The position numbers were made by a program, and so were the translations under genes. This document shows positions 1 to 7,976 of a DNA stretch of 64,000 nucleotides, piece after piece. Where the stretch lies: positions 701,001 through 765,000 of the forward strand of contig NZ_ATUR01000002.1 of assembly GCF_000420305.1 (NCBI RefSeq), given 5' to 3'. Numbering within the stretch: position 1 is the first letter of the stretch; every line of letters starts with the position of its first letter. The DNA comes from Novosphingopyxis baekryungensis DSM 16222. Lineage in GTDB: Bacteria; Pseudomonadota; Alphaproteobacteria; Sphingomonadales; Sphingomonadaceae. The notes beneath the pieces are model-generated. The model saw only the letters and a program-made list of their open reading frames with translations, searched no databases and was not told where the DNA came from.

Positions 1-748
1 GCATGACATTCTGGCCAAGCCGGGGGGCGCGGCCAACCGCCTGCGCTTTACCGATGCCCTGCTCGCCAAGATCGATGCCGTGATCTGCAAAACGCGCGCC
101 GTGCCCGCAACGGCGCATCCACAGCCCGCAACAAGGGCGCCGGAAATGCCGCCAACGCCGGTCAGCGGCGGCGAGTTGGAATGCATCGCGATCGGCAGTT
201 CTACCGGCGGGATCATCGCCATTCAGCAGTTTCTCAAAGCCCTGCCGCCGGCGATCGATTGTCCGATCCTCATCACCCAGCATCTGCCGCTGGACTTTAT
301 GAGTTACTTCGCCCGTCAGCTCGATCATCACATCGCGCGCACCGTTCTAGTGGGCAGGGACGACATGCCGATGGAGCGGGGCCATGTCTATATCGCCTCT
401 GGCCTGGGGCATCTGGGCTGCGCCTATGTCAATGGCGTGCCCCGGTTGAAGGCCCTGCATGGCCTGACCGAGAGCAGATATCTTCCGGCTGTGGACCCGA
501 TGCTGCAATCGGTCGCGCAATGTTTCGGTGCGCATGCGCTTGGCGTGATCATGAGCGGTATGGGCCATGACGGGCTGATCGGTGCGGGCGAACTGCGCGC
601 GCAGGGTGCCGCCGTCATCGTGCAGGATGAGCAATCCTCGGTCGTCTGGGGCATGCCTGGTGCCATCGCGAATGCCGGGCTGGCGTCGGCCGTCCTGCCG
701 CCTGCCGCCATGGGCAGTCATCTCGCCAAGAAAGGCCTTGCAGCATGA
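1..748 (+). CDS. cheB: CheB protein-glutamate methylesterase, 3' part
   Basis: The reading frame is open to the left edge, so the N-terminal receiver domain lies outside the window and about 248 residues are visible. The visible part starts in the linker and continues into the methylesterase domain: the serine motif GSSTGG, the histidine in ITQHLP and the aspartate in MSGMGHDG form the expected catalytic triad. CheB removes methyl groups from (or deamidates) chemoreceptor glutamates in the cytoplasm and opposes CheR. The stop overlaps the cheR start by ATGA, so the two are one transcription unit and probably translationally coupled. Family assignment is firm; which chemosensory pathway it serves cannot be told from here. 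Confidence 0.93.
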   Translation, partial: HDILAKPGGAANRLRFTDALLAKIDAVICKTRAVPATAHPQPATRAPEMPPTPVSGGELECIAIGSSTGGIIAIQQFLKALPPAIDCPILITQHLPLDFMSYFARQLDHHIARTVLVGRDDMPMERGHVYIASGLGHLGCAYVNGVPRLKALHGLTESRYLPAVDPMLQSVAQCFGAHALGVIMSGMGHDGLIGAGELRAQGAAVIVQDEQSSVVWGMPGAIANAGLASAVLPPAAMGSHLAKKGLAA

Positions 749-1593
749 ACCGCCTGGTACCCGAAGGGGCACTTTCCATGCTGTCCGACCTCATTGAACG
801 AAACGCAGGACAGGTTCTGACGCCGGATCGTTACTGGCGTGTGGAAACCATGCTGGCACCCATCATGCGCGCCCATGCGCTCTCTTCGGTCGACGATCTG
901 GTTGCCGCGCTGTCCGCGGGCGGCAATCGTCTGCTCGAGCGGCAGACCATCGACGCGATGCTGAACCACGAGACCAGCTTCTTTCGCGATCAGGCGGCCT
1001 TCGCCCTGCTCACCGGCCCGGCGCTGTCCTCGCTGCGCGAAAGCCGCGCGGCGGACCGTCGCATCCGGATCTGGTCGGCCGCCTGCTCGACAGGGCAGGA
1101 AGCCTATTCGGTAGCCATGTCGATCCTGGAAAACCGCCGGCAATGGGACGGCTGGGATATCGAGATCATCGGCAGCGATGTGTCCACCTCGGTCGTCGAA
1201 CAGGCCCGCGAAGGGCGCTATTCGCAGCTCGTTATCCAGCGCGGCATGCCGATCACGCTCATGCTGCGCTATTTCGCGAAGGATGGGGAGGACTGGGTTG
1301 CCAAGCCGGAACTGCGCGACATGGTGCGCTTCCGCCAGCACAATCTGCTCGATCCGGTGGAGAACAGAAACGAATTCGATCTGGTGCTCTGCCGCAATGT
1401 GATCATGTATCTGTTGCCGGAGCACCGGCCACGTGTGTTCCGGAACCTGGCACGCAGTATCAGGCCGGAAGGGCTGCTGATGCTGGGGGCTGCCGAGACG
1501 ATCATGGGGCAGACCGATCTGTTCCGATCGAGCAAGGATTATCGCGGACTCTATCGGTTCGATGCCGACCAGCAGCATCTGAGCGCCGCCTGA
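745..1593 (+). CDS. cheR: CheR chemotaxis protein methyltransferase
   Basis: A 282-residue protein with the CheR layout: a helical N-terminal domain, NHETSFFRD, the SAM-binding motif WSAACSTGQE, and FDLVLCRNVIMYL near residue 220. It transfers methyl groups from S-adenosylmethionine to receptor glutamates and is the partner of CheB encoded directly upstream. The chosen ATG overlaps the cheB stop. A second in-frame ATG at 778 (MLSDLIERN) matches the usual CheR beginning better and may be the real start; neither has a strong Shine-Dalgarno. No receptor, CheA or CheW gene is in the window, so the rest of the cluster presumably lies to the left. Confidence 0.93.
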   Translation: MNRLVPEGALSMLSDLIERNAGQVLTPDRYWRVETMLAPIMRAHALSSVDDLVAALSAGGNRLLERQTIDAMLNHETSFFRDQAAFALLTGPALSSLRESRAADRRIRIWSAACSTGQEAYSVAMSILENRRQWDGWDIEIIGSDVSTSVVEQAREGRYSQLVIQRGMPITLMLRYFAKDGEDWVAKPELRDMVRFRQHNLLDPVENRNEFDLVLCRNVIMYLLPEHRPRVFRNLARSIRPEGLLMLGAAETIMGQTDLFRSSKDYRGLYRFDADQQHLSAA

Positions 1594-1690
1594 CCTGCGG
1601 GGCCGACGGGCGGTGCCTGGCAGCCGCCACGGCGCGTCCTGCCGCCTGCCATCTATGCAAGCAGGGCCTGACCACCTAAAGCGTTGATCC

Positions 1691-2380
1691 ATGCTGTGGA
1701 AGCCATCGCCCAACTTCAACGATCGCGCATTGCCGATCTCCATGATCGTTCTGCATTATACCGGCATGAAGGACGCCGCGAGCGCGATTGAGCGGATGAC
1801 GAGCGCGGAGGGCGGCGTCTCAGCCCATTATTGCATTACCGAGGAAGGCGAGATCGTGCAGATGGTGCGCGAGGAAGACCGCGCCTGGCACGCCGGGAAA
1901 AGCTATTGGTGCGACATTACGGACGTCAACAGCGCTAGCGTGGGCATCGAACTGGTCAATCCCGGCCATGAATGGGGCTATCGCCCGTTCCCCAAGGCGC
2001 AGATCGATGCGCTGGTGCCGTTATTGTCCGAACTGGTGCAGCTCTATCATGTCGATCCGTGCCATGTGGTCGGCCACAGCGACATCGCCCCGGCGCGCAA
2101 GGACGATCCCGGCGAGCTGTTTCCGTGGGATCGGCTGGCAAAACTGGGTCTGGCGGCGGAAAAACCGGTCAAGGCGCATGTCGATCCGGGCTGGGCCGAT
2201 GCCAATTTCCTGATGGCGCTCAACCGCTATGGCTATGATGTGACGGATGCGCCCGCGGCCATTCGCGCATTCGAGCGCCGCTTCCGGCCCGAGTTGATCA
2301 CCGGCGTGCCCGATGGGCAGCTGAGGGCCATGCTGTTCGCTTTGCTCTTGGAACGCGATACGGAAAGCTCTACCGGCTGA
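1691..2380 (+). CDS. N-acetylmuramoyl-L-alanine amidase, AmpD/amidase_2 type
   Basis: The 229-residue protein carries an amidase_2 fold: IVLHYTGM (zinc histidine) near residue 20, SAHYCITEEGEIVQMV, RAWHAGKSYW, and CHVVGHSDIAPARKDDPG, which supplies the second histidine and the catalytic lysine/aspartate ligands. The last ~60 residues (FLMALNRYGYDV to ALLLERD) resemble a peptidoglycan-binding helical repeat. It should cleave the bond between MurNAc and L-Ala in muropeptides during recycling. No signal peptide is visible, which favours a cytoplasmic AmpD role over a periplasmic AmiD role. It ends just before rnpB. No beta-lactamase regulator is adjacent, so a link to ampC induction is not supported here. 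Confidence 0.87.
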   Translation: MLWKPSPNFNDRALPISMIVLHYTGMKDAASAIERMTSAEGGVSAHYCITEEGEIVQMVREEDRAWHAGKSYWCDITDVNSASVGIELVNPGHEWGYRPFPKAQIDALVPLLSELVQLYHVDPCHVVGHSDIAPARKDDPGELFPWDRLAKLGLAAEKPVKAHVDPGWADANFLMALNRYGYDVTDAPAAIRAFERRFRPELITGVPDGQLRAMLFALLLERDTESSTG

Positions 2381-2383
2381 TCT

Positions 2384-2785
2384 GTCAGGGGGCCGGGCAA
2401 TCGCGGGCGGGCCGGCAGCAATGCCGGTCTGCGCGAGGAAAGTCCGGGCTCCACGGAAAACGGTGCCGGATAACGTCCGGCGGGTGCGCGTCTTCGGACT
2501 GGCATCAAGGGACAGTGCAACAGAAAGCAGGTCGCGCAGGCTTCGGCCCCGCGACAGTGAAAGGGTGCGGTAAGAGCGCACCGCGCGCGCCGGCAACGGC
2601 CGCGGCACGGTAAACCCCACCGGGAGCAAGACCGAATAGGGGCGGCACAGGGTGGCAACACCCGCTTTTATCCGGAAGGCCGCCCGGGTTGGTCGCTGGA
2701 GCGGCGGAGCAATCCGTCGCCTAGAGGAATGATTGCCCAGCTTCGTCAGCGAAGTGGACAAAACCCGGCTTACAGGCCCCCTGAC
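2384..2785 (+). ncRNA. rnpB: RNase P RNA, bacterial class A
   Basis: The conserved core of the RNase P ribozyme is present in order: GAGGAAAGTCCGGGCTCC near 2438, ACAGAAA near 2519, GGTAAACCCCAC with GGGAGCAAGACCGAATA near 2610-2640, and TAGAGGAATGAT near 2723. The ends were set by the terminal P1 helix, GTCAGGGGGC at 2384 pairing with GCCCCCTGAC ending at 2785. The RNA is the catalytic subunit that trims tRNA 5' leaders, working with the RnpA protein. The 3' part contains AAACCCGGCTTACA, usual for this gene. It starts 3 bases after the amidase stop codon. Confidence 0.96.
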
Positions 2786-2806
2786 AATCGATCTGCCCCG
2801 ATCATG

Positions 2807-2839
2807 CAAAAAGGGCGGCGGCTATCTAGCCACCGCCCC
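2807..2839 (-). terminator. Rho-independent terminator of the carbonic anhydrase operon
   Basis: An 11-bp stem with one mismatch (2813-2823 with 2828-2838, loop ATCT) is followed on the minus strand by five T (complement of 2808-2812). It lies 27 bases beyond the carbonic anhydrase stop. On the plus strand it has no T tract, so it serves mainly the leftward transcript, although the hairpin may also bound rnpB. Confidence 0.85.
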
Positions 2840-2865
2840 TCGATGCGTTTCAGCGATAAAACCAC

Positions 2866-3516
2866 CTAGTCGGTCTGTGGCAGCAGCACCGATTTGGGGG
2901 GATGGTCGGACCGGTCATAATTGTCCTTGTCCAGTTCCAGCAGCGGCTTGATCAGGCCGTCGCGCAGATCATAGACCCATCCGTGCAGCAGCAGGGGCTG
3001 GCCACGTTCAAAGGCCCCGCGAATGGTGTCCGATCGCGCCAGCGTCAGCAGTTGATCGCGGACATTGCATTCGACCAGCCGGTTGACGCGGTCGTCATTC
3101 TCGCCGGCACTGTCGACATCCTGCTTATGCGCGGCATAGACGTCCGCCGGGTTTTCCAGCCATTTCGCAATCGGGCCGGAAACGCCGCCGTTCAGCGTCG
3201 CAGCGATGCCGCCGCACCCATAATGGCCGCACAGCACGACATGCTTCACCTTCAGCACATCGACCGCGAACTGCACCACCGACATCAGATTGATGTCATC
3301 GAGATGCACCACATTGGCGATGTTGCGGTGGATGAAGATCTCGCCCGGCTTGGTCTGCGTCATCTGATCCGGGCTGACCCGGCTGTCCGAACAGCCGATC
3401 CACAGAATCTCCGGTTTCTGGCCGATGGTCTGCTGCGCAAAGAATTCGGCATTGCGCTCCTGCATTTCCTGCGACCATGCCCGGTTGGACAGGAGGAGTT
3501 CCTTGTAGCTTTTCAT
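2866..3516 (-). CDS. can: Beta-class carbonic anhydrase
   Basis: A 216-residue protein of usual length for the family. Zinc ligands are visible as Cys42, His98 and Cys101 (motifs CSDSRV and HYGCGG), with the Asp44/Arg46 dyad that activates water. It interconverts CO2 and bicarbonate in the cytoplasm. Its ATG overlaps the stop of the SulP gene, so both are made from one mRNA. The pairing with a SulP carrier suggests the enzyme consumes or supplies the bicarbonate the carrier moves; this is inference from context. The transcript ends at the terminator at 2807-2839. Confidence 0.95.
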   Translation of the reverse strand: MKSYKELLLSNRAWSQEMQERNAEFFAQQTIGQKPEILWIGCSDSRVSPDQMTQTKPGEIFIHRNIANVVHLDDINLMSVVQFAVDVLKVKHVVLCGHYGCGGIAATLNGGVSGPIAKWLENPADVYAAHKQDVDSAGENDDRVNRLVECNVRDQLLTLARSDTIRGAFERGQPLLLHGWVYDLRDGLIKPLLELDKDNYDRSDHPPKSVLLPQTD

Positions 3517-5093
3517 GAGTACACCACCTTCTTGCGCGGAGCCTTGATCAGTTCGTCGGTGCGATCGCCAAATTCGCCGCGGACCGAAACCTCGATATCG
3601 CGGAATTCGGCGTTGCGCGCGAAGGCGTTGATGATGTCGAAATTGTCCGGATCGACAAATTCCGCGCGGTCCAGATTGATAACGACTGTGGCACCGTCCG
3701 GAATGCCGGTCAGCTTATTCTGCAATTCATATTTATGGATGAAGTACAGGTTGCGCCGCGCGCTGACGAGCCAGCTGTCGCCATCGTTCACCACGCTCAC
3801 GGCGGTGCGGAAATTGCGTGCCACCACGAAGACGAAGCCAACGGCCAGACCGATCAGGATGCCGATCAGAAGATCGGTCAGCAAAATGGCCACCACGGTC
3901 ACCACGAACGGCACAAACTGGTGCCAGCCCTGGCGGTAGCGCTGCTTGTAGAGCTCGATCCGGGTCAGCTTGTAACCGATGTGCAGCAGGATCGCCGCCA
4001 GCGCCGCCAGCGGAATGAGGTTCAGCACGACAGGGATCAGAAAGACGCTCAGCAGCAGCCAGAAACCGTGCAGAACGGCCGACGTCTTGGTGATGGCGCC
4101 CGCTTCGACATTGGCCGAGCTGCGGATGATGACCGAGGTCAGCGGCAGACCGCCGATCAGGCCGGACACCAGATTGCCCCCGCCCTGCGCCAGCAATTCG
4201 CGGTTCTTGTCGGTGGTGCGGCGGCGCGGATCGATTTCGTCGATGGCCTTGACGCTGAGCAGCGATTCCAGGCTGGCAACGATCGCCAGCGTCAGCGCCG
4301 TGGTCCAGACCAGCGGCAGGCCGATGGCGCCGAAGTCCGGCGTGGCGAACTGACTGGCAAAGTCCCGCAGACCTTCGGATACGGGCACCTGCACCAGATG
4401 CGTCGGCGCAATGGCCAGGCTGGGCACCGCGGCGATGAACAGGGTGTTGGCCAGCACGCCGAAGATCACCACCACCAGCGGACCGGGCAGGAAGCGCAGC
4501 AGACCTTCGCTGGGCCGGGCCTTGTCCCACCAGAACAGGAACACCAGCGAAATGGATGCGATGATCAGCGGACCGGCCAGCAGCGACTGCGCGATCGCAT
4601 GGGGCAAGGCGGACAAGGTGTTGAACCCATCCGTCTGCAAAAAGCTCAGGCTGCCCTCAAAATCACCGTCATAACCGATCGCGTGGGGGATTTGCTTCAG
4701 GATCAGGATCAGGCCGATGGCGGCCAGCATACCCGTGATGACGGAAGAGGGCACGAACTCGGCCAGTACACCGCTCTTGGTGAGCGAGAAGAGCATCTGC
4801 ATCACGCCCGACAGGCACACGGCGATCAGGAATGCCTCATAGGTCGGCAGGGATTCGATCGCGGCCAGCACGATCACGGTAAGACCCGCAGCCGGGCCGC
4901 TCACGGACAGTTGCGATTTGGACAATATGCCCACGACAATGCCGCCGACGATGCCGGCGATCAGGCCGGAAAACAGCGGGGCGCCGGATGCGAGCGCGAT
5001 GCCGAGACATAGCGGCAGGGCAACCAGGGCCACAACGATGGAGGCAGGAATATCCTGCCACAAATGTTTCAGAAATTCGGGGGATTTGGTCAC
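3513..5093 (-). CDS. SulP family anion transporter with STAS domain
   Basis: 526 residues: a SulP membrane domain of 10 or more hydrophobic segments beginning near residue 15 (IPASIVVALVALPLCLGIAL), followed by a cytoplasmic STAS domain over the last ~90 residues (DGATVVINLDRAEFVDPDN). SulP proteins carry sulfate, bicarbonate or other anions. Overlap with a carbonic anhydrase gene is the classical sign of a bicarbonate carrier (BicA-like), but sulfate cannot be excluded. The start is GTG at 5093 (MTKSPEFLKHLW). An 8-bp inverted repeat at 5146-5168 lies upstream and may be an operator. Confidence 0.9.
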   Translation of the reverse strand: MTKSPEFLKHLWQDIPASIVVALVALPLCLGIALASGAPLFSGLIAGIVGGIVVGILSKSQLSVSGPAAGLTVIVLAAIESLPTYEAFLIAVCLSGVMQMLFSLTKSGVLAEFVPSSVITGMLAAIGLILILKQIPHAIGYDGDFEGSLSFLQTDGFNTLSALPHAIAQSLLAGPLIIASISLVFLFWWDKARPSEGLLRFLPGPLVVVIFGVLANTLFIAAVPSLAIAPTHLVQVPVSEGLRDFASQFATPDFGAIGLPLVWTTALTLAIVASLESLLSVKAIDEIDPRRRTTDKNRELLAQGGGNLVSGLIGGLPLTSVIIRSSANVEAGAITKTSAVLHGFWLLLSVFLIPVVLNLIPLAALAAILLHIGYKLTRIELYKQRYRQGWHQFVPFVVTVVAILLTDLLIGILIGLAVGFVFVVARNFRTAVSVVNDGDSWLVSARRNLYFIHKYELQNKLTGIPDGATVVINLDRAEFVDPDNFDIINAFARNAEFRDIEVSVRGEFGDRTDELIKAPRKKVVYS

Positions 5094-5145
5094 AGAAGTC
5101 CAGTCCGTGTTTGAGTGCGCGGAGGCTTTGGGTGGCCTGTCGAGA

Positions 5146-5168
5146 TGTTATATCGTGGGGATATAACA
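5146..5168. promoter_or_regulatory. 8-bp inverted repeat upstream of the SulP gene
   Basis: TGTTATAT, seven bases, then ATATAACA: a perfect dyad in a GC-rich background, 53 bases upstream of the SulP start and ahead of the divergent J-domain gene. The symmetry and position suit a repressor or activator site, but no regulator gene adjoins it, so the binding protein is unknown. Confidence 0.5.
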
Positions 5169-5307
5169 GCACATGGCTATCGTTTTTCGGTTACATTGCA
5201 AAGGATAATCGCTCGCAGCAACGATGGTCGGAAAGCTTGGCGAGACAAAGGCTGTTTTGCAAAGCGATGGAAATCCGGCGCTAATGTCCTTACCTACGGA
5301 AGCGATG

Positions 5308-5841
5308 GCAAAAGCAAGACGATCGAACGACTGGGGATTTCCCCGCTGGCGCGGCTATAGCGAAGGGCGTGAGGCCGAGGCGGTGCGCATCTGCGACCGG
5401 GTCGGCTGCAATGAAAAGGGCGATTGCCCGGCGCCAAAATCGCCCAACAGCCCGGAGCGCTGGTATTTCTGCCCAACCCATGCGGGGGAATATAATCGCA
5501 ACTGGGATTATTTTGCAGGCCTGAGCAAGGAAGAGGCCGACAAGCGCGCGCGCGAAGAAAAGCGCGACGCTGGCGGCTATCAGGAATCGGCGCATTATGC
5601 CTGGGCGGGCCCCGGAGATGGCAGCCGCAGCCGGGATGAGATGCATGCGCTGGAATTGCTCGGGCTGGAGCCGGATGCCGATTTCGATACCGCCAAAAAG
5701 GCCTGGCGCGATCTGGCCAAGCGGACCCATCCCGATGTGAACCCCGGCAATGCCGAAGCGGCTGCCGAATTTCAGGCGGGGCAGGCGGCCTATGATGTTT
5801 TGAAGGCCGCCGAAGAACGCAAGCAGTGGCAGCCGGGGTGA
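5308..5841 (+). CDS. J-domain (DnaJ-like) protein with N-terminal Cys-rich region
   Basis: A J domain occupies the C-terminal ~65 residues (ALELLGLEPDADF to KAAEERKQW) and contains the HPD tripeptide in KRTHPDVNPG needed to stimulate DnaK ATPase. The N-terminal half has CDRVGCNEKGDCPAP and WYFCPTHAGEYN, a possible metal-binding Cys/His arrangement, then NRNWDYFAGLS. This architecture recurs in alphaproteobacterial J proteins whose clients are unknown. The start is uncertain: ATG at 5308 (MAKARRSNDW) is preferred because homologous proteins begin near this motif; ATG 5284 and ATG 5224 are in frame. The next gene overlaps by GTGA. Confidence 0.82.
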   Translation, partial: AKARRSNDWGFPRWRGYSEGREAEAVRICDRVGCNEKGDCPAPKSPNSPERWYFCPTHAGEYNRNWDYFAGLSKEEADKRAREEKRDAGGYQESAHYAWAGPGDGSRSRDEMHALELLGLEPDADFDTAKKAWRDLAKRTHPDVNPGNAEAAAEFQAGQAAYDVLKAAEERKQWQPG

Positions 5842-6140
5842 AGCAGCAGGTCGACGCCAATTGGAGTCACGCCATTCTGGTTTGCAAGAAATGCTCGAAG
5901 AAGCTGAAAGGCGGCTTTGGCGATGGTGGCAAGACCAAATTGGCGGCGGAATTGCGGGGGCGGCTGGGTTCCGGAAAAGGCCGCAAGGGGCGGCTCGGCG
6001 TGGTCGAAGTGCCCTGCCTCGACGTGTGCCCCAAAAAAGCGGTGATGCTGGTCGACAGCCGCCAGCCCGGCGTCTGGCGGATCGTGCGGCCCGATGCCGA
6101 TCTGGACGTTCTGGCGGCGGAGCTGACCGCAACGGAATGA
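5838..6140 (+). CDS. Thioredoxin-fold (2Fe-2S) ferredoxin-like protein
   Basis: About 100 residues. CKKC near residue 15 and CLDVCPKKAV near residue 60 give four cysteines spaced as in thioredoxin-like [2Fe-2S] ferredoxins, including the CxxxCP turn. It starts at GTG 5838, overlapping the J-domain stop; an in-frame GTG at 5826 would add four residues. It probably carries electrons or serves as a small Fe-S protein in the cytoplasm. The translational overlap with a J-domain gene and the nearby sufE suggest a link with Fe-S protein handling, which is inference. Confidence 0.75.
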   Translation: MKQQVDANWSHAILVCKKCSKKLKGGFGDGGKTKLAAELRGRLGSGKGRKGRLGVVEVPCLDVCPKKAVMLVDSRQPGVWRIVRPDADLDVLAAELTATE

Positions 6141-6206
6141 GCAGCGGTCGCTCTCGCCCTAGATGGAAGCGCGCAATGGGTCGGCGAGAAGACCCCGCCG
6201 GAATGC

Positions 6207-6617
6207 CTATCGCAAGCGTGCAGCCGTCTCGTGGATCAGCGCAATCATGTTGGGGATGCCCTGGGTGCGATTGCTGCTGAGCTGATTTTTCAGATCGAAC
6301 GGCTCCAGCGCCCCCTGGATATCGGCATCGGCGACATCGGCTGGCGCCCCGTCCTGCACCGTCTTCAGCACCAGCGCGATGATGCCCTTGGTGATCGCGG
6401 CGTTGCTGTCCGCCAGGAAATGGAGATGACCATCGTCGCGCCGGGTGGGATAGACCCAGACCGCTGCCGAGCATCCACGCACCAGCGTGGCATCAGTCTT
6501 CAGCGCATCGGGCATCGGCTCCAGATCGCGGCCCAGCTCGATGAGCAGTCGGTAGCGGTCGTCGGGATCGAGAAATTCATATTCCTCGCGGATGTCGGAA
6601 AGGCTGCGATCAGTCAT
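6207..6617 (-). CDS. sufE: SufE-type cysteine desulfurase sulfur acceptor
   Basis: 136 residues from ATG 6617 (MTDRSLSDIREEYEFL). The SufE fold is shown by YRLLIELGRDLEPMP, the loop LVRGCSAAVWV with the persulfide-accepting cysteine, and the closing SSNRTQGIPNMIALIHETA. SufE takes sulfur from the SufS desulfurase and passes it to the SufBCD scaffold. Here it is a stand-alone gene, not in a suf operon, as is common in alphaproteobacteria. The gene reads leftward and converges on the ferredoxin-like gene. The upstream in-frame extension (to 6704) lacks family similarity and was dropped. Confidence 0.92.
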   Translation of the reverse strand: MTDRSLSDIREEYEFLDPDDRYRLLIELGRDLEPMPDALKTDATLVRGCSAAVWVYPTRRDDGHLHFLADSNAAITKGIIALVLKTVQDGAPADVADADIQGALEPFDLKNQLSSNRTQGIPNMIALIHETAARLR

Positions 6618-6681
6618 GACGGGGCTGTAGCAGCGGTGCGGGGGCGGTGGAAAGAGCTGTCGAGAGCAATCCCGCCGCGCC

Positions 6682-6921
6682 TCAATATTCGATGCCGCTG
6701 GCAATCGCTTCCAGCTTGCGGACCCGCTCTTTGAGCGCGGCCACCTCGATCCGTGCGCCGCCCGCGGGTGAGCCGCGATCCTCCGACATCACGGCGTCGA
6801 TTTCAGCCCGCTTGAGCTGGATCCATTCGCGCCAGCCGCGCAGCGCGATGAGGGACATGGTGAGCAGCGCGGCGAAGGCAAAGCCGGATATCACCAGAAT
6901 GTTGGTCGGATCGGTCGTCAT
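6682..6921 (-). CDS. Small membrane/coiled-coil protein, last gene of the psp cluster
   Basis: 79 residues: a single membrane segment (residues ~8-27, ILVISGFAFAALLTMSLIAL), a basic stretch, then a C-terminal coiled coil ending LKERVRKLEAIAS. A good Shine-Dalgarno, GAGGAG, lies 7 bases before the ATG. The topology copies PspB: short N-terminal anchor and cytoplasmic helix with the repeated LKERV-LE pattern. It is codirectional with pspA-pspB-pspC and two similar small genes. Function is not known; a role as a PspB-like partner at the membrane is inferred only from shape and position. Confidence 0.72.
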   Translation of the reverse strand: MTTDPTNILVISGFAFAALLTMSLIALRGWREWIQLKRAEIDAVMSEDRGSPAGGARIEVAALKERVRKLEAIASGIEY

Positions 6922-6948
6922 GACGGTCTCCTCTTCGGTCGCGCGCGA

Positions 6949-7215
6949 TCAGCTGTCGCGCAGCTTGGCGATCTCGCGGTCCAGTTCGCGTGATCCATGT
7001 TCGTCGGTGATGAGGCGCTCCAGCACCGCGATGCGTTCTTTCAGCTGCTTGATCTCGGCCTGGCTCTGGGCGCCGTTGGGGTCGGTCACCCGGACATCGC
7101 GGCCCTTGTCATCCTCGTAAATGCCATGCTGGGCCTTGAACCTGGCGCGCAGGACGCCGGCAATGGAAACGATGAGGACGATCGCGACGACCATCGAGAA
7201 GGGATTGTTGAACAT
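6949..7215 (-). CDS. Small membrane/coiled-coil protein of the psp cluster
   Basis: 88 residues: membrane segment at residues ~6-22 (FSMVVAIVLIVSIAGVL), a charged middle part (FKAQHGIYEDDKGRD) and a coiled coil with LKERIAVLERLITDE near residue 65, then ELDREIAKLRDS. The coil motif matches the ERIETIERIIAAD of PspB in the same operon. AAAGGAAAA precedes the ATG at usual spacing. I do not recognise a named family. It lies between two similar genes, suggesting duplication of a PspB-like module. Confidence 0.75.
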   Translation of the reverse strand: MFNNPFSMVVAIVLIVSIAGVLRARFKAQHGIYEDDKGRDVRVTDPNGAQSQAEIKQLKERIAVLERLITDEHGSRELDREIAKLRDS

Positions 7216-7247
7216 GACGGCGTTTTCCTTTCGGCAGTCGAGGGGGA

Positions 7248-7553
7248 TCAGTTGGCGGAAGTGCGCAGGCTGTCGATCTCATCGCTCAGCCGGTGGCTGC
7301 TGTCGGTCACGATGCGCTCTACATTGGCCAGCCTGTCCTTCACCGCGCCAAGTTCGGCGTGCAGCTGGGCATTTTCCTGGCTGAGCAGCTTGATGCGCTC
7401 GACGGCCTGATTGTCGTTCTTGGGATAGAGCGCCTTGCCCCAACCATTTTCCAGCGGATAGCCGTTCTTGATCTTGAGATGCGTGGTGATCACCCATCCG
7501 CCGATGGCGATGGCGGCGACCAGGACGAAGCCGAGATTGTCAAAAAAGTCCAT
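7248..7553 (-). CDS. Small membrane/coiled-coil protein of the psp cluster
   Basis: 101 residues: one N-terminal membrane segment (LGFVLVAAIAIGGWVITTHL), a Gly/Pro-containing linker (NGYPLENGWGKALYPKND), then a long coil: AVERIKLLSQENAQLHAEL followed by RLANVERIVTDSSHRLSDE. The final part closely matches the end of PspC encoded next door (RLADMEVYYTSKNTRLADE), so the two proteins share a tail. GGGGAATG precedes the start. No enzyme motif is present; the most sensible reading is a membrane-tethered helix that joins a Psp complex, but this is not demonstrated. Confidence 0.75.
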   Translation of the reverse strand: MDFFDNLGFVLVAAIAIGGWVITTHLKIKNGYPLENGWGKALYPKNDNQAVERIKLLSQENAQLHAELGAVKDRLANVERIVTDSSHRLSDEIDSLRTSAN

Positions 7554-7594
7554 TTCATCATTCCCCTGTTTATATGCATTGCGTGTCGTTCAGA

Positions 7595-7975
7595 TCAGCG
7601 CAGGCTTTCGATCTCGTCTGCCAGGCGCGTATTCTTGCTGGTGTAATAGACTTCCATGTCGGCCAGTCGGCGATCGACATCGCGAAAGCGCGAGCGGACT
7701 TCACGGGTGGTGCGGGTTGGCGACTGGCGCACGCCCTGCCAGAATTTGCGATCATTCTGATCGATATACAGGTCGATCGGCTTCTGCGGGGCGGCCCAGG
7801 CGGCGGCGATATAGGCGATCACCGTCCAGGGAAATCCGCCGGCCATGGTCAGGATCACGGTGGCGATGCGAACCCATACCACGTCCACGCCGGTATAATC
7901 CGCGATCCCCGAGCAGACGCCTTTCCATTTGGCATTCTGTTTATCGAGGTAGAATTTGCTGTGTAGGCCGGTCAT
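7595..7975 (-). CDS. pspC: Phage shock protein PspC
   Basis: 126 residues from ATG 7975. The PspC domain spans residues ~5-65: FYLDKQNAKWKGVCSGIADY, VWVRIATVILTM and a hydrophobic segment PWTVIAYIAAAWAAP. The remainder is a cytoplasmic coil ending RLADEIESLR. PspC is an inner-membrane sensor that, with PspB, releases PspA from PspF on envelope stress. The start lies one base beyond the pspB stop, with AAAGGAACC as ribosome-binding site. The tail is longer than in short PspC proteins and is shared with the neighbouring gene at 7248-7553. A longer in-frame ORF up to 8122 only overlaps pspB and was not used. Confidence 0.93.
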   Translation of the reverse strand: MTGLHSKFYLDKQNAKWKGVCSGIADYTGVDVVWVRIATVILTMAGGFPWTVIAYIAAAWAAPQKPIDLYIDQNDRKFWQGVRQSPTRTTREVRSRFRDVDRRLADMEVYYTSKNTRLADEIESLR

Positions 7976-7976
7976 C

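Noticed and set aside
3735..5012. 425-codon frame antisense to the SulP gene
   Set aside because: Gln/Asp/Arg-rich translation with no domain; it mirrors the SulP codons and is a GC-bias shadow.
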